64,000 nucleotides of DNA from Liopterus haemorrhoidalis (Eukaryota > Arthropoda > Insecta > Coleoptera > Dytiscidae): positions 34,389,916 through 34,453,915 of the forward strand of contig OZ020612.1 in NCBI GenBank assembly GCA_963971575.1, in the 5' to 3' direction. This document shows, one piece after another, positions 44,707 to 56,008 of this stretch (within the stretch, counting starts at the first letter, position 1; the number at the start of each line of letters is the position of its first letter). The position numbers and the translations under genes are program-made. The notes beneath the pieces are model-generated. The model was not told the DNA's origin and made no database searches. It saw only the letters and a list, made by a program, of their open reading frames with translations.

Positions 44707-45330
44707 ATATTTATATTTAAGAAAAATCAGTGTTATAATGTATCTAGTTACTAGTATATAAATTTAACTACCTTCGATCTGTATTTCAGATGCTTTGGTC
44801 GTTACTTTATTTGTATACTATGATATCGAGCTGATATAATAGTTTAATTATAAATTGTCATTTTAAATATTTAATTTTTACAATAAACAAAATTCAGAAA
44901 ACAATTGAAATTTTGACTTTTACAAATTAAATTTATATGGAATATAAAAAAAATCTCACTCGTTTTTCATAGCTTTTGAACGGTTGTAAAAATAGTAGGT
45001 ATTTAGGTACCACAATAGTACAACACTTAAGGAAAATGGGACATAATTATTGAAAACTAAGTTTTTGAATAACTATTGTTGCTATTTTGATGAGCAGTTT
45101 ACTAAAAACATAAATTATTAAATGTTCATTTAAATTTAATTTGTAAGCTTGAGAATGTCAACAGATATTTTGTTTATAAATTAAATTTGTATGGAATGAG
45201 AAAAAATAAATGATCACATATTTCTTATCAGTAATTTTTTATTAGTGATCAAAAATGATCGTGGTATTACACGAATTCCACTTCAATTAGGGCTAAAGTT
45301 TGGTTGAAAGGAACATCCTCTTAACAAGAA
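44707..45330. other. AT-rich intergenic DNA
   Basis: No recognised feature. Confidence 0.4.
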
Positions 45331-45334
45331 CATA

Positions 45335-45378
45335 GCTGCGTATCTATAAGACTAACATTAGTCTTATAGATACGCAGC
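45335..45378. repeat. perfect palindrome, 21-bp arms, 2-nt centre
   Basis: GCTGCGTATCTATAAGACTA plus A, then CA, then the exact reverse complement. The flanks do not pair. Too little loop for a normal miRNA precursor. Confidence 0.95.
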
Positions 45379-45539
45379 ACATATGGCTAACATAGTACAT
45401 ACGTTATTTAGTACAAATTTAGTCCGTAGAATAGTGTTTTACCATGAATTTAGTGGGCTTTTTGTGACGTCAAGGTCATTTTTGAACAGCCTGTATAATA
45501 CTGATTAACATGCACTGGTTGTTTGGTAAAAAATATGGT

Positions 45540-45740
45540 ATTATCATTTTTCAGTTTTTTTTTTTCAAATGTATCTAGCTGTATCTAGATCCAAACATTT
45601 TTGGCATGTATTTCTATATAGACATTTTTTAGTAGTATAATTCTGTATGTGTATCTGGATCTAGATACAATTTTTCTTAGGTATCTGTATCTGTATCTAG
45701 ATATTTTTTTTAAATGTATATATTACAACACTGACAAAAA
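45540..45740. repeat. GTATCTAGAT-rich stretch
   Basis: TGTATCTAGATCCA, TGTATCTGGATCTAGATACA and GTATCTGTATCTGTATCTAG recur within 140 bp. It looks like a decayed short-unit or self-complementary repeat. Confidence 0.45.
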
Positions 45741-45849
45741 TCAGTGGCTAACCTAGCAACTTTTTTTAAATTTACCGCTATTATGTATTTGTCCTGAGTA
45801 AATCGTACTCGACTCGCAGCGCTATCTACTCATTTCTTATTTGGAACAG

Positions 45850-46055
45850 ACTATACCGAGGTGAAAATGAAATATTAAAAAAATAGTGTCAATTTTCTAT
45901 TTAACAGATTTTATTTAATACGTTTTCATGTATACTGTATATGCAAATATACAAATAAGATTGGAAAAACGTCATTATTTTTTTTTAATATCAATTTTAA
46001 CTTAAAAAAAATATTATGACCTACTCAGCTGCGGAAACATCGTGAATGGATTATT
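45850..46055 (+). mobile_element. 'CTGAGTAGG' family, partial copy
   Basis: GAAATATTAAAAAAATAGTG, CAGATTTTATTTAATACG, AATAAGATTGGAAAAACGTC and GCGGAAACATCGTGAATGG are collinear with 4210-4402. The left end is degraded. Confidence 0.6.
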
Positions 46056-46059
46056 ATAA

Positions 46060-48000
46060 ACTGTATGAATTGTTAATATTGTCAAAAATCAAATCAGGGA
46101 TCAAGTTGTTAATAATTGAAATGTGTTGGTTCAATACAATTATAAGCCCGTAATGTCGATTTACTTCTACAAAATACTTAAAAAAATATAGACACCTAAC
46201 TGAGTAAGATGGTAATGGAACCGAGCAATGCGACTGAGAGTGCATAAAAAAGAGAAGATATCCAGTAAATGAATTCGAAAGTTATTGCAACCACTACACA
46301 GGGACTGACAGACTTCAGGTAAAGTTTGCACGAAGTTCTGTTGAAGTAGATAAACTTGTAGATACACATGTTGCTGGTAAGCGAAGTAATCATTCATAAG
46401 AAAAATTATAATGAGGTGGCCTCCCGCGTTGCACTTCTATATTATGCAGGCTGACAGAATTATTCCAGGTTATAAGTTGCAATTAAAATATTTAATACCC
46501 ACATAAAATGTTATAGTTTTATTTGACAGAAGCACATATTTACAATATCGTCGTTACTTATACTTCTTGTTTTATCAACATTCACCACCCCTATGGAATT
46601 ACGTATTTTATATTAGTATGTTGGTAAATTATTAACACAAAATATTGTACCTTATACCGTATACCTGTTTATTAAAGTGTTTATATACTCATTCATTACT
46701 TACTGTTAATGACTGCCCTTGTTATTAACGATAATTAAATAACTTTATTTTAAAGTACATTCGTAGTTTATCGCGCATAGGCACCCGGATTCGAATCCCC
46801 CCACTTAGGAATTTTCATTTTCCGATATTGTGTAGCAGCTTTGGGGTCGAATGATTTTGCGTTCTGTTCTATCTTTGGATATATATAACTAAGGCTGGCT
46901 TTTATGTAAGGATAAATGGACAATGCTTCCCAATAAAAAATAATCTTTTTATTTTTTTAAATCTTAATATTTTTTAAAATTTATTTAAAGATGTTAAGAT
47001 TTCATATTTCATTTTTAATTTTAATCTTTTAAAAACTAACAGCTTGTTTATTTTTTTACGCTGCACTATTTAATTTCGTGCGTTTGTTTATTAACAGCAC
47101 TGCGGTATACCGGCTTTCTCACATTTCGGGCATGCAACTATTTTGTCCCAGACACTGTCTATATGTATATATAACCTTCCCTTGCGTTCCACCGTATTGG
47201 ATACCATATTTCTATATTCTTCGTAAGAATGCATTGACACATTGCCCAAAGCTATGAAATTAGTTACACAATGACACGACCAGTTTAGTTAGTACCGAAA
47301 ATCTAAATATGGATAACAGTAAAGATATAGTTTTACGTAGTTTTGGTAATATAAGTAAAAATAGGTAAATTGAACTTGAATACAAAAAAAAAAAATAATA
47401 ATAATCTTAATCTAATTCAAATATTAAATATTTTGTTTTTACCGTGTCAAATTTAAAATTGTTAAAAAGTGTAGTAAGTTCGGTGCCACTGCCGGTTTTA
47501 ATTTTAACTTTAGGTAGAACCAATGTCAGTATTTCTACATTTGTTCAGTCGATTTCGACCATTAAACTATATGCATAGTTAGTTGAAAATTTAGACGCAC
47601 TGTACCAAAGGCTATTTGCGCCTACCCAGCCTAATATGGTTGATTTCAACTATCTTCAATATGAAAACAAAACTGTATAACTGGTAAGCTTTTGATTTTT
47701 TTTTTTTTATATTTAAACTTTCATTGCCCTTCCAGTTGCTTTATCCTAGAGTCGCCACTGTATATAACTAGGCAGCAAAACCTGGTTTATAATAGATGTA
47801 TAGCATTCGCGCATGACATGAGCGAATAGCATAGTTGCATAAGGCATAACTATTGTGTTTACAACGAAACTGCATAAGAATATGCGTGATTATGTTAACC
47901 ATTCTGTTCCAGTAAAACTAGGTTCAAATGAAAGATGATAGTATTACTACCACAACGTTATTTATATTATCTTTAACAATGTTAAAGAATAGGATATTTA
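46060..48000. other. AT-rich intergenic DNA
   Basis: Positions 46785-46805 (CACCCGGATTCGAATCCCCC) resemble a tRNA T-arm/B box without a matching A box. Positions 47575-47640 carry copy 2 of the AAAGGCTATTTG repeat. No gene. Confidence 0.45.
47575..47640 (+). repeat. dispersed AAAGGCTATTTG repeat, copy 2
   Basis: TTAGTTGAAAATTTAGACGC, CCAAAGGCTATTTGCGCCTA and CCCAGCC match 1800-1880 and 56885-56960. Confidence 0.55.
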
Positions 48001-48009
48001 TAACCTCAA

Positions 48010-48694
48010 AAGCCATTTTTTAGGATTTTGTAGGTATGACCAAAAAAACCTTATGCCGTCATTTTGTCGTCTGTCTGTCTGTTCGATAAAAATTGTAGCC
48101 AAACGGATAAACCTAGAGAGTTGAAATTTGGCATGCTTATACAACTCTTTGACCCGCAAATAGGAAAAATACAAACAAACATGTGCTCATCGAAAAAATA
48201 ATAATAATAGTGTATAAAATGAAAGCCTTTACGCCTTGTCCTTAAAAAGCCCTTTACCCCTTAAGAACACCCTTACGTGTGTGTATTAACGATCAAAATT
48301 TTATTTTTGCAAAATAAATGATATTATTGCGATTTTTGCCAAAATTTTGCAAAAAAAAAAAATTGTCCCCCACCCTTAAGCCCAGATGGCTTAAACTAAA
48401 AATCTGAAAAAAATTCTAAGTTATGTACATTGGTGTTAACCGGAATAGTACAACAGAAATTTTTGATCAGATAATGTTTTCGGAAAATAACGTATTTTTT
48501 GTGTTTTTTGGTTGACGATGTACAAAAGTTACAGTTATCTAACACACTATACTAGAAGGCGTATCCTAGTCTAATGGTTAGTTTGCTCGCTTGCTACGCA
48601 GCAAACTAGGGTTCTCTCCCGGGCAGAGGAGACAATTTATTTTTAGTTTTTTTTCCATTATTATTTTATTTAAATTATTTTGTCTAAATTCTAG
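48010..48694 (+). mobile_element. 'R-PolIII' repeat, full-length-like copy
   Basis: It begins around ATTTTTTAGGATTTTGTAGG and continues with a short GTCT run (48069-48082), TTGTAGCCAAACGG, AGTTGAAATTTGGCATG, GTCCCCCACCCTTAAGCCCA and CCGGAATAGTACAACAGAAA, then a tRNA-like module (48558-48632) and a T-rich tail ending TTCTAG. The reverse copy at 53425-54085 is collinear over the whole length and diverges right after the same TTCTAG. No protein. A non-autonomous mobile element is inferred. A CTAG end would fit a Helitron-type 3' terminus, but no hairpin precedes it. Confidence 0.7.
48558..48632 (+). promoter_or_regulatory. tRNA-like module with Pol III A/B-box-like sequences
   Basis: TAGTCTAATGGTTAG fits an RNA polymerase III A box (TRGYNNARNGG). 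GGGTTCTCTCCC, 40 bp on, is a weak B box (GGTTCNANNCC with one or two changes). Between them GCTCGCTTGCTACGCAGC can fold like an anticodon arm. T runs follow downstream. The whole is tRNA-sized (about 75 bp) but has no paired acceptor stem, so it is a tRNA-derived module rather than a tRNA gene. Confidence 0.5.
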
Positions 48695-48738
48695 GCTTAA
48701 AACCTGATTTATAACGGATTAATAACATAAACTCATTA

Positions 48739-48847
48739 CACGGAGATACAGATGATTCAAAGCAGTATCATTGTTCTGTTTATAATACGGGCATTTATTT
48801 ACAATAAAAGAACAATGACACTCCATTGATTCATCTCTATGTCCGTG
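48739..48847. mobile_element. 109-bp foldback MITE
   Basis: The left CACGGAGATACAGATGATTC and ATCATTGTTCT parts are inverted at the right (AGAACAATGACACT, GATTCATCTCTATGTCCGTG). The arms are about 40 bp with few mismatches. No target duplication is evident. Confidence 0.65.
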
Positions 48848-48849
48848 CA

Positions 48850-49310
48850 AACCACTTGTGCTAAGGATCTAATGTAAACGTGACTTTAATCTTATTGACT
48901 ATAGCTGTATTTAGTGAAGATTGAAAAAAGGCGATTACTTTATTATTCTGAAATTATTTTTCATTGAAATTATTAACATCGAAATACTGTCCTTTTCCTA
49001 CTACTGATCGCTGTCTTTTTCACTTCTGGGACCATATTTTGTTTGGAATTGCTCTTAAATCACTTTAATTGCTTGAAAACAGCATCCTTTTAACGAACCT
49101 TTAAAAACGGAAGAGAAACTAGAGTGACTTTGTTCTTCGCCAAAAACTGCCGAACCATAAGAGAAGTGTATGAGAGACGACAAGCTGGTCGTGTGTTGTG
49201 ATCTATGATCTATATTCCAGCTATCAGGACATTTCTTCTTCATTGACTTATTTATCTTCAGAAACCAAATATTTTTTTTTTTACTGTTTCACATGTTGGT
49301 ATCCATTCAA
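48850..49310. other. intergenic DNA
   Basis: Short frames at 49055-49243 (minus) and 49198-49386 (plus) have no domain. Confidence 0.35.
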
Positions 49311-49311
49311 G

Positions 49312-49353
49312 GTGAATTTTAGAAATTGTAGGACTACAATTTCTAAAATTCAC
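49312..49353. repeat. perfect palindrome, 20-bp arms, 2-nt centre
   Basis: GTGAATTTTAGAAATTGTAG, then GA, then the exact reverse complement. Flanks unpaired. Confidence 0.95.
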
Positions 49354-49625
49354 ATGATCTCTCAGCAAAAAGTGCGAACCACTTAAAACGCGTAGTTTGA
49401 CACAGAGCTTTTATTCAAAAGCTGTTTTCAAAAGTGTTTCTATCGCCGTCTTGAAACAAATGAGAAATATTTTTATGTCCCCATGAATTTAATTATAATA
49501 GGATTTTACTTGTACTAAAAATACACCGTGTTATTTACTCCAAAACATTCTTTTCTGCACGTATTTTGGCATTAGCATGTTTTATTCTGTCAAACGCTTT
49601 CTTTAGAACTTGCCAGTTACTTGGA

Positions 49626-49772
49626 GTGGGTTCGGGAAGCAAGCTTGGAGTATTCCAAGCCATTCTGTTTAACTCCAGACAACTCGAGGAAATGAGTTTA
49701 GGCCCATTTTTCGAACGCTCTGGAGTTTAACAGAGTGACTCGGAACACTCCGAGCTTGCTTCCCGAACCCAC
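49626..49772. mobile_element. 147-bp MITE with 6-bp target duplication
   Basis: The ends GTGGGTTCGGGAAGCAAGCT and their reverse complement (GCTTGCTTCCCGAACCCAC) continue as inverted relatives for about 57 bp (GGAGTATTCC / GGAACACTCC, TTTAACTCCAGA / CTGGAGTTTAACA). CTTGGA lies immediately outside both ends (49620-49625 and 49773-49778). This is a well-bounded insertion. The 6-bp duplication and ends do not match a superfamily I can name. Confidence 0.8.
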
Positions 49773-49779
49773 CTTGGAA

Positions 49780-51003
<1,224 letters not shown>

Positions 51004-51009
51004 TGGGCA

Positions 51010-52300
51010 AAAGGAAGGTGAACGATATTTTTTTATCGAACTTAAATAATATTAATATATAATACTTAAGTATATATTGAATTTTGACAAATATGTATCA
51101 TATACACATTGAGAAGATGGAATGCTGTTATTTTAAGCACACTTTGTTAATTTTAAAACTGTTATACGGGTCTTTTCTCTAGCATAATGTTAAAATCTTA
51201 ACGTCAGAAACACCGTTAATTTTTTAACACCATTTTAAACGTAAATGCTATTCGCTAAGCATATTTGTATTAAAATTATAACGCGGCGGTGTTAAAAAAG
51301 CCAGTTAACGTTCTACAATAAGCGCCTACTAAAACGGTGGCTTTAAATGTTAACGCTGGTGTTTACTTTGTAAACATGTCTGATCCTATTTAAGTAAATT
51401 TCATGTTATTAAAAAAAAATGACTAAAACACAAGGCGGTAGGAATATTAATTATTATAAGACAAAATTCAAACTATCTATTACTTTTTAAAGTAAATTCT
51501 TTATAGTAGATCTAAGAATGGCGCTACGTAATTTTTGTCATGCAAGTAACCCCTTTGAGTTTTGTGATACAAGTAACCCAGACGCAAGTTTAAGTATTTG
51601 CATAGAAAGGAAGTAAATAAAGTATTGAAGAGCAATTTTGGTTTTTGTTGAGACACAGAACTTAAAATTATAATCATCTGAAAGCTACAAAAATTATTTA
51701 TTCTTCTGCCGTGTTTCACAATATCCCAGTACATTTTAATGGGGTATTATTTGAAGAAACAATTGATGACAATCACAACAATCACAACAATGTTATTCCA
51801 GGGTAGAAATAGCGTAACAAATAAATTAATAATTAACATCACCGAACAGCTGTTTAAAAAAAAAATATTTTTTTTAAGTAAGTAATATTTTGTAAAATTT
51901 ATATTGACATCTATATCTGAAACTTTTTTGTATCTATAATATTTTTTTGTACTTATACTTTGTGAATCTAAAAATAAAAGCAAGGTTATACCATTTAATA
52001 TAACCTCGGTTATAACGATCTGTTTTTGCCGGTTCCTTGCAGTTCATTACCAACTGGACACTACTGTATTTGTAATTTTACCGAAATGGAAAACATATGT
52101 AGGTACTTCAAATTACAATGTGTTTTCTTATCCATGGAAAATGGTTCTGCTTTTATTTTTCTTATTTTTCTCTCAATTATAGCTCCGGTAATTAAAGATG
52201 CTTATCCCTGTGATAAAAATCTGTTGCTTATTTCTGTTATATTAGGTTTCGACGCGTAATCTATTAGCAGTTCTAATGAACAGATCCGTACTGGTTTGAA
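51010..52300. other. AT-rich intergenic DNA
   Basis: Positions 51190-51360 contain several GTTAACG / TTTTTTAACACC words in both orientations, possibly a decayed inverted repeat. A 77-codon frame at 52026-52259 is hydrophobic at its end but unrecognised. Confidence 0.4.
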
Positions 52301-52309
52301 GAGATGAAG

Positions 52310-52450
52310 TTGACGGGGTGACAGACCCCTAGCGGCCGACGCCCTCGCACGAGTGTTTCCATAGAAACCCGCGAGATGGGCGTGTCACCTGTGTCGCTAG
52401 GCGCGCGACATCCCCGCTCATTTCTCAACACCTACCTGTCCGTCTCTCCA
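52310..52450. other. CpG-rich block with X-box-like palindrome
   Basis: A ~140-bp stretch with many CG dinucleotides (GCGGCCGACGCCCTCGC, GGCGCGCGAC) in AT-rich DNA. GTTTCCATAGAAAC at 52355-52368 fits the RFX X-box pattern (RYYNYY-spacer-RRNRAC). CCTAGCG / CGCTAGG (52329 and 52395) are inverted. It may be a promoter-like element or the GC-rich core of an unrecognised repeat. No coding exon is recognised downstream. Confidence 0.35.
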
Positions 52451-52706
52451 ACATATTTATAGTCAACACTGTTCACAATCTGCCTCGTTTATCTCTAAAG
52501 ATATATGCTAGAATATTTATCTCAACGTCTAACACATGGATTATTTTCAGAGCGTGCTTTTATTTCTCATTTTCCAACACACACACCCAATACTTGTATG
52601 TCTATGCACTCATTTTTAAAATCTATCTTTCCAAAGGAATAAGGACATCAGACATTTCTTAGAATACTGTGCAAAAAGGTTTTTATATTCTTATTAATAT
52701 TTCTAA

Positions 52707-52992
52707 GGGCCGAGAGTTCCAGTTGCTAATAAACTGTCCAATAAGTTTATTAGCAACATAATTTTTTCCGAGAGTTCCACCCCGAAATAGTTATTAGGTT
52801 GCTAATAAATAGGCAATTACGTATAGCTCTGTTCCTTTTGCACCGTGTTACTATCTTCATAAGAAATACCAATACAAAACTATTAGAAGGATTTTGTAAC
52901 TTGGAAATCACCAATAAATTTACTAGCTTCATAAATATATTATGTGTCTAATAACTATTAGGGAGTTTATTAGGAACTGGAACTCTCGGCCC
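52707..52992. mobile_element. PIF/Harbinger-like MITE, TAA target duplication
   Basis: The ends GGGCCGAGAGTTCCAGTT and the inverse (AACTGGAACTCTCGGCCC) match over at least 28 bp (TAATAAACT / AGTTTATTA inward). TAA lies directly outside both (52704-52706 and 52993-52995). GGGCC termini with a 3-bp TWA duplication are diagnostic of PIF/Harbinger. An internal CCGAGAGTTCCACCCC at 52769 repeats the terminal motif. Non-coding, 286 bp. Confidence 0.8.
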
Positions 52993-52999
52993 TAAGAGA

Positions 53000-53390
53000 A
53001 ATAAAATATTTGAGATAGTTTGAATAGGTTGAAACAAAACTACAACTAATGTACTAGATCAAAAAATTTATGTGAAGTGTAAATTTTCGCACATTTCAGG
53101 GTTTCGTAGGTATTTAGTAAGTGAATGATGATTATTTGGGATGCCAAAACTAATTTTATGTTAAAATATTTTTTTTTGTTGTTAATTTTAATTCGAATGC
53201 CTAATACCATTATTTAGGTTTATAAATAGTATTTTTTTATATAGCAAGGTTCATTAAGATTTTGAAAATTGCGCCTATAGCTTCCATTGGTTGTTTTAAG
53301 TCATAACTCCGCCCCTTTGATTTTGTGTATTCAATTTCAACAACTTCCACCAGTTATTAAACGCTTTCTATTACGCTTTTAAAAATTAAA
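53000..53390. other. AT-rich intergenic DNA
   Basis: GGGTTTCGTAGGTATTTAGT (53099-53118) has a close relative at 38707 (CGGTTTCGTATGTATTTAGT). Otherwise nothing was seen. Confidence 0.4.
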
Positions 53391-53394
53391 TGCA

Positions 53395-53426
53395 AGTTAT
53401 ATTTGGGCAAGTGCCCAAATATAACT
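53395..53426. repeat. perfect palindrome, 15-bp arms, 2-nt centre
   Basis: AGTTATATTTGGGCA, AG, then the exact reverse complement. It sits at the CTAG end of the adjacent reverse 'R-PolIII' repeat. Confidence 0.9.
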
Positions 53427-54085
53427 AGAATGTTGAAAAAATAATTTAAACAAAATAAAAATGCAAATAAAAAACAGATAAGATAAAATTGCGTCGAGAC
53501 CGGAGCGAACTCTAGTTTTCAAATTAGAACGCGAGAACGGTAACCATTACACTATCAAAGCATGCTGGTTTAATGTGTTATATAAGCTATTAAATATTTT
53601 ACATGGACAAGCAAAAAACACAAAAAATGCGTTATTTTCCGAAAACATAATCTGATTAAAAATTCCTGTTGTACTATTCCGGATTTCAGATTTTTAGTTT
53701 AAACCATCTGGGCTACAGGGTGTGGGACATTTTTTTTACACAATTTTGGCAAAAAACGCCTCATTTTAATTTATTTTGCAAAAATAAAATTTTGATCGTT
53801 AATAGACGTATTAAGGGCTTTCATTTGATACCCTACTCAGAATTTTAAAAAATATTTTATTTTTCGATGAGCAGATATTTGTTTATATTTTTAGGGGTAT
53901 ATATTTTTTAGATGTTTTATTATTTTTCCTATGTGCTGGTCAAAGAGTTGTATAAGCATGCTTCAACTCTCTAGGTTTAGCCGTTTGGTTACAATTTTTA
54001 CCGAACAGACAGACAGAGAGACAGACAGACGACAAAATGACGGTATAAGGGTTTTTTGGTCATACCTACAAAACCCTAAAAATGA
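53425..54085 (-). mobile_element. 'R-PolIII' repeat, reverse full-length-like copy
   Basis: On the minus strand it is collinear with 48010-48694: AGGGTTTTGTAGGTATGACC, the GTCT run (54006-54031), TTGTAACCAAACGGC, GCATGCTTATACAACTCTTT, GTCCCACACCCTGTAGCCCA, CCGGAATAGTACAACAGGAA, the tRNA-like module and TTCTAG. No protein. Confidence 0.7.
53492..53567 (-). promoter_or_regulatory. tRNA-like module with Pol III A/B boxes
   Basis: On the minus strand TAGTGTAATGGTTAC is a good A box, and AGAGTTCGCTCC is a better B box than at 48600. The spacing is the same as in the 48558-48632 copy, although the middle part has diverged. T-rich sequence follows. Confidence 0.5.
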
Positions 54086-54122
54086 AATCTGGAATATCTG
54101 GGCTACGTTATGTGTAAAAAAC

Positions 54123-54258
54123 AGGGTTCTCACTTCTAAAATATAAGTGATGAGCAAAAAAAAGTCTTCGCCACTAAAATACAAATGATGAGCAAAAAAA
54201 GGTCCTCTCCACTAAAATATAAGTGATTAGCAAAAGAAAAAAGAACCTCACTTCTAAA
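54123..54258 (+). repeat. 'MS45' minisatellite, ~3.5 units
   Basis: GTTCTCACTTCTAAAATATA then AGTGATGAGCAAAA recurs with a period of 40-48 bp. It is the same unit as 29820-29925. It begins about 37 bp after the edge of an 'R-PolIII' copy. Confidence 0.75.
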
Positions 54259-54259
54259 A

Positions 54260-56000
54260 AAAAAAAACATACGTGACGACTTCTTTAAAGCACAAAAAAT
54301 CCGCACACACATTTTTCTCCAAGCAATTCTGGGGCGGCCAACTGGAGGGTCAGAGAACAGGATGCGAGATCAAATCCCGGATACCACTGTTACACAATCG
54401 ATTCAAGAACCTTAAGACGATCCTACACTGTACACGCAAGGAATTCACTGTGTTTGTCATAATTCGTACAGTCCTTTCGTTGCTGAGACGGAAGAAGAAC
54501 GGAAGAAGAACCGGATGCAAACTGCATTGCGATTGGTTTGACGTCATTGTTTGGCTCATATACGATAACTTTACTGGCCTGATCTCACGGGAAAAGCACT
54601 AAATAACACTGTAAATACCATTGTATATTATTGTACTTGTGTATTCGTACTGTAAACTCCATTCACAATAAATATGAGATGACGTCACACTTGGTTATTT
54701 TAAGTACCAACGTTATGATATGTTTTAATCACCATCAATCCATAACTCAGTTAGTACATTTATTTATTTAATTTTGGTACATTTTTTCAATGTTGCCAGT
54801 TTGAAATTAGATTGTTCAATCGTTATTTGTCAGGTTGACATTTAGGTGTCAACCTGGTTGTTCGATATAACCTAACTTTTTTTGACAGTTTACGAATTGG
54901 CAACAAGGTGAGTTTTTCAACTGTGACGTCATTGTGTTACGGTAAATGGACTTTACAGGACAGTACGTATAGTACATATTTATTATATAATATATACTGC
55001 CGAAACATGCCTGGAATAATTAGCGGATTTTCCACATTCACGAGAACCCCAGGAACGTAACCCTCGCAAATTTCAAAGGTTGACTGTACTTTTTAGTAGA
55101 AAAGTTTCATTGGAGGGTAATAATAGTCCAAGTCTGAGACTGCTCTGTTAACAAGAAAAGAAACGATAGCATAAGTATCCCAGAAATCAATTATAGCTTC
55201 TCCTATCTCCAAATTATTTCCCTGCAAGCATAAATTAGTTAAAAGAAATAATGTGTTAAAGAACAAAGTTATTTAGTAAGATATTTCAGTGTTTAAAAAC
55301 TAAAACAAAAAAAAAAATGGCTATATCGAAATATGCGTACAATCTAAAAAAAAATAGTATTAAAGGGACTTCTGGTACACTAAAACATGAACTTTTAGTG
55401 TACCATGAAATCCCTCCCTTTTCGTGTTAATTATTTATACTTCTGTTTTAGTTAAATTTAGTGTAAAGTTTATACTTACATACTGGTTAAATTATATTAT
55501 TAGAAAATAAATAGTGTTAAGTTAGTGTTAATTTTATTTTACTGTATAGGATACACAACAGAATATCCCCACGAATGGGTTATTGGTTATTCCAATTATA
55601 GTGTAACACAAATTATACAGTAAGTGTACACATCTTATGTCTATACAAAATTAATAAATTTTAACAATGAAAAAGTAATATTTCATAAAAATAACACTAA
55701 GTGAATAAATGAAGATTTACGCGGTGATTTTGTTAAAAATAGTGTAGTAATAGTAACTTTTTGCTTTCTTTAAATGAAAATTTTAACACTAAAATTTTAA
55801 CCAAACTAAGAATAAACTTTTACTCTTATGAATTTTTTGCTGTGTACATATAAGATAATTATACCTATATATACTAACATGGCAGTACAAATACAAACTC
55901 CAGCTCAAAGGTCAATTCAGCACATTCAATAGTTCTATCCTGTCCGTAAAGTAATTTACAAAATACTAGTTGGCGTGCTCATACTTCTTAACGTTTCTTG
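54260..56000. other. intergenic DNA
   Basis: A 109-codon frame at 54273-54602 is unrecognised. It covers a GC-richer stretch with a B-box-like GAGATCAAATCCCGG (54367-54381). Small hairpins are at 54831-54856 (CAGGTTGACA arms, 6-nt loop) and 55374-55404 (GGTACACTAAAA arms, 7-nt loop). Confidence 0.4.
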
Positions 56001-56008
56001 TTATATAT

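Noticed and set aside
45335..45378. miRNA precursor
   Set aside because: The 2-nt centre leaves no proper loop and the arms pair perfectly, unlike a typical pre-miRNA.
46760..46810. tRNA gene
   Set aside because: A good T-arm-like GGATTCGAATCC is present, but no A box, anticodon arm or acceptor stem can be drawn.
54273..54602. 109-codon gene
   Set aside because: No recognised domain, a competing minus-strand frame, and neighbouring repeats on the left side.
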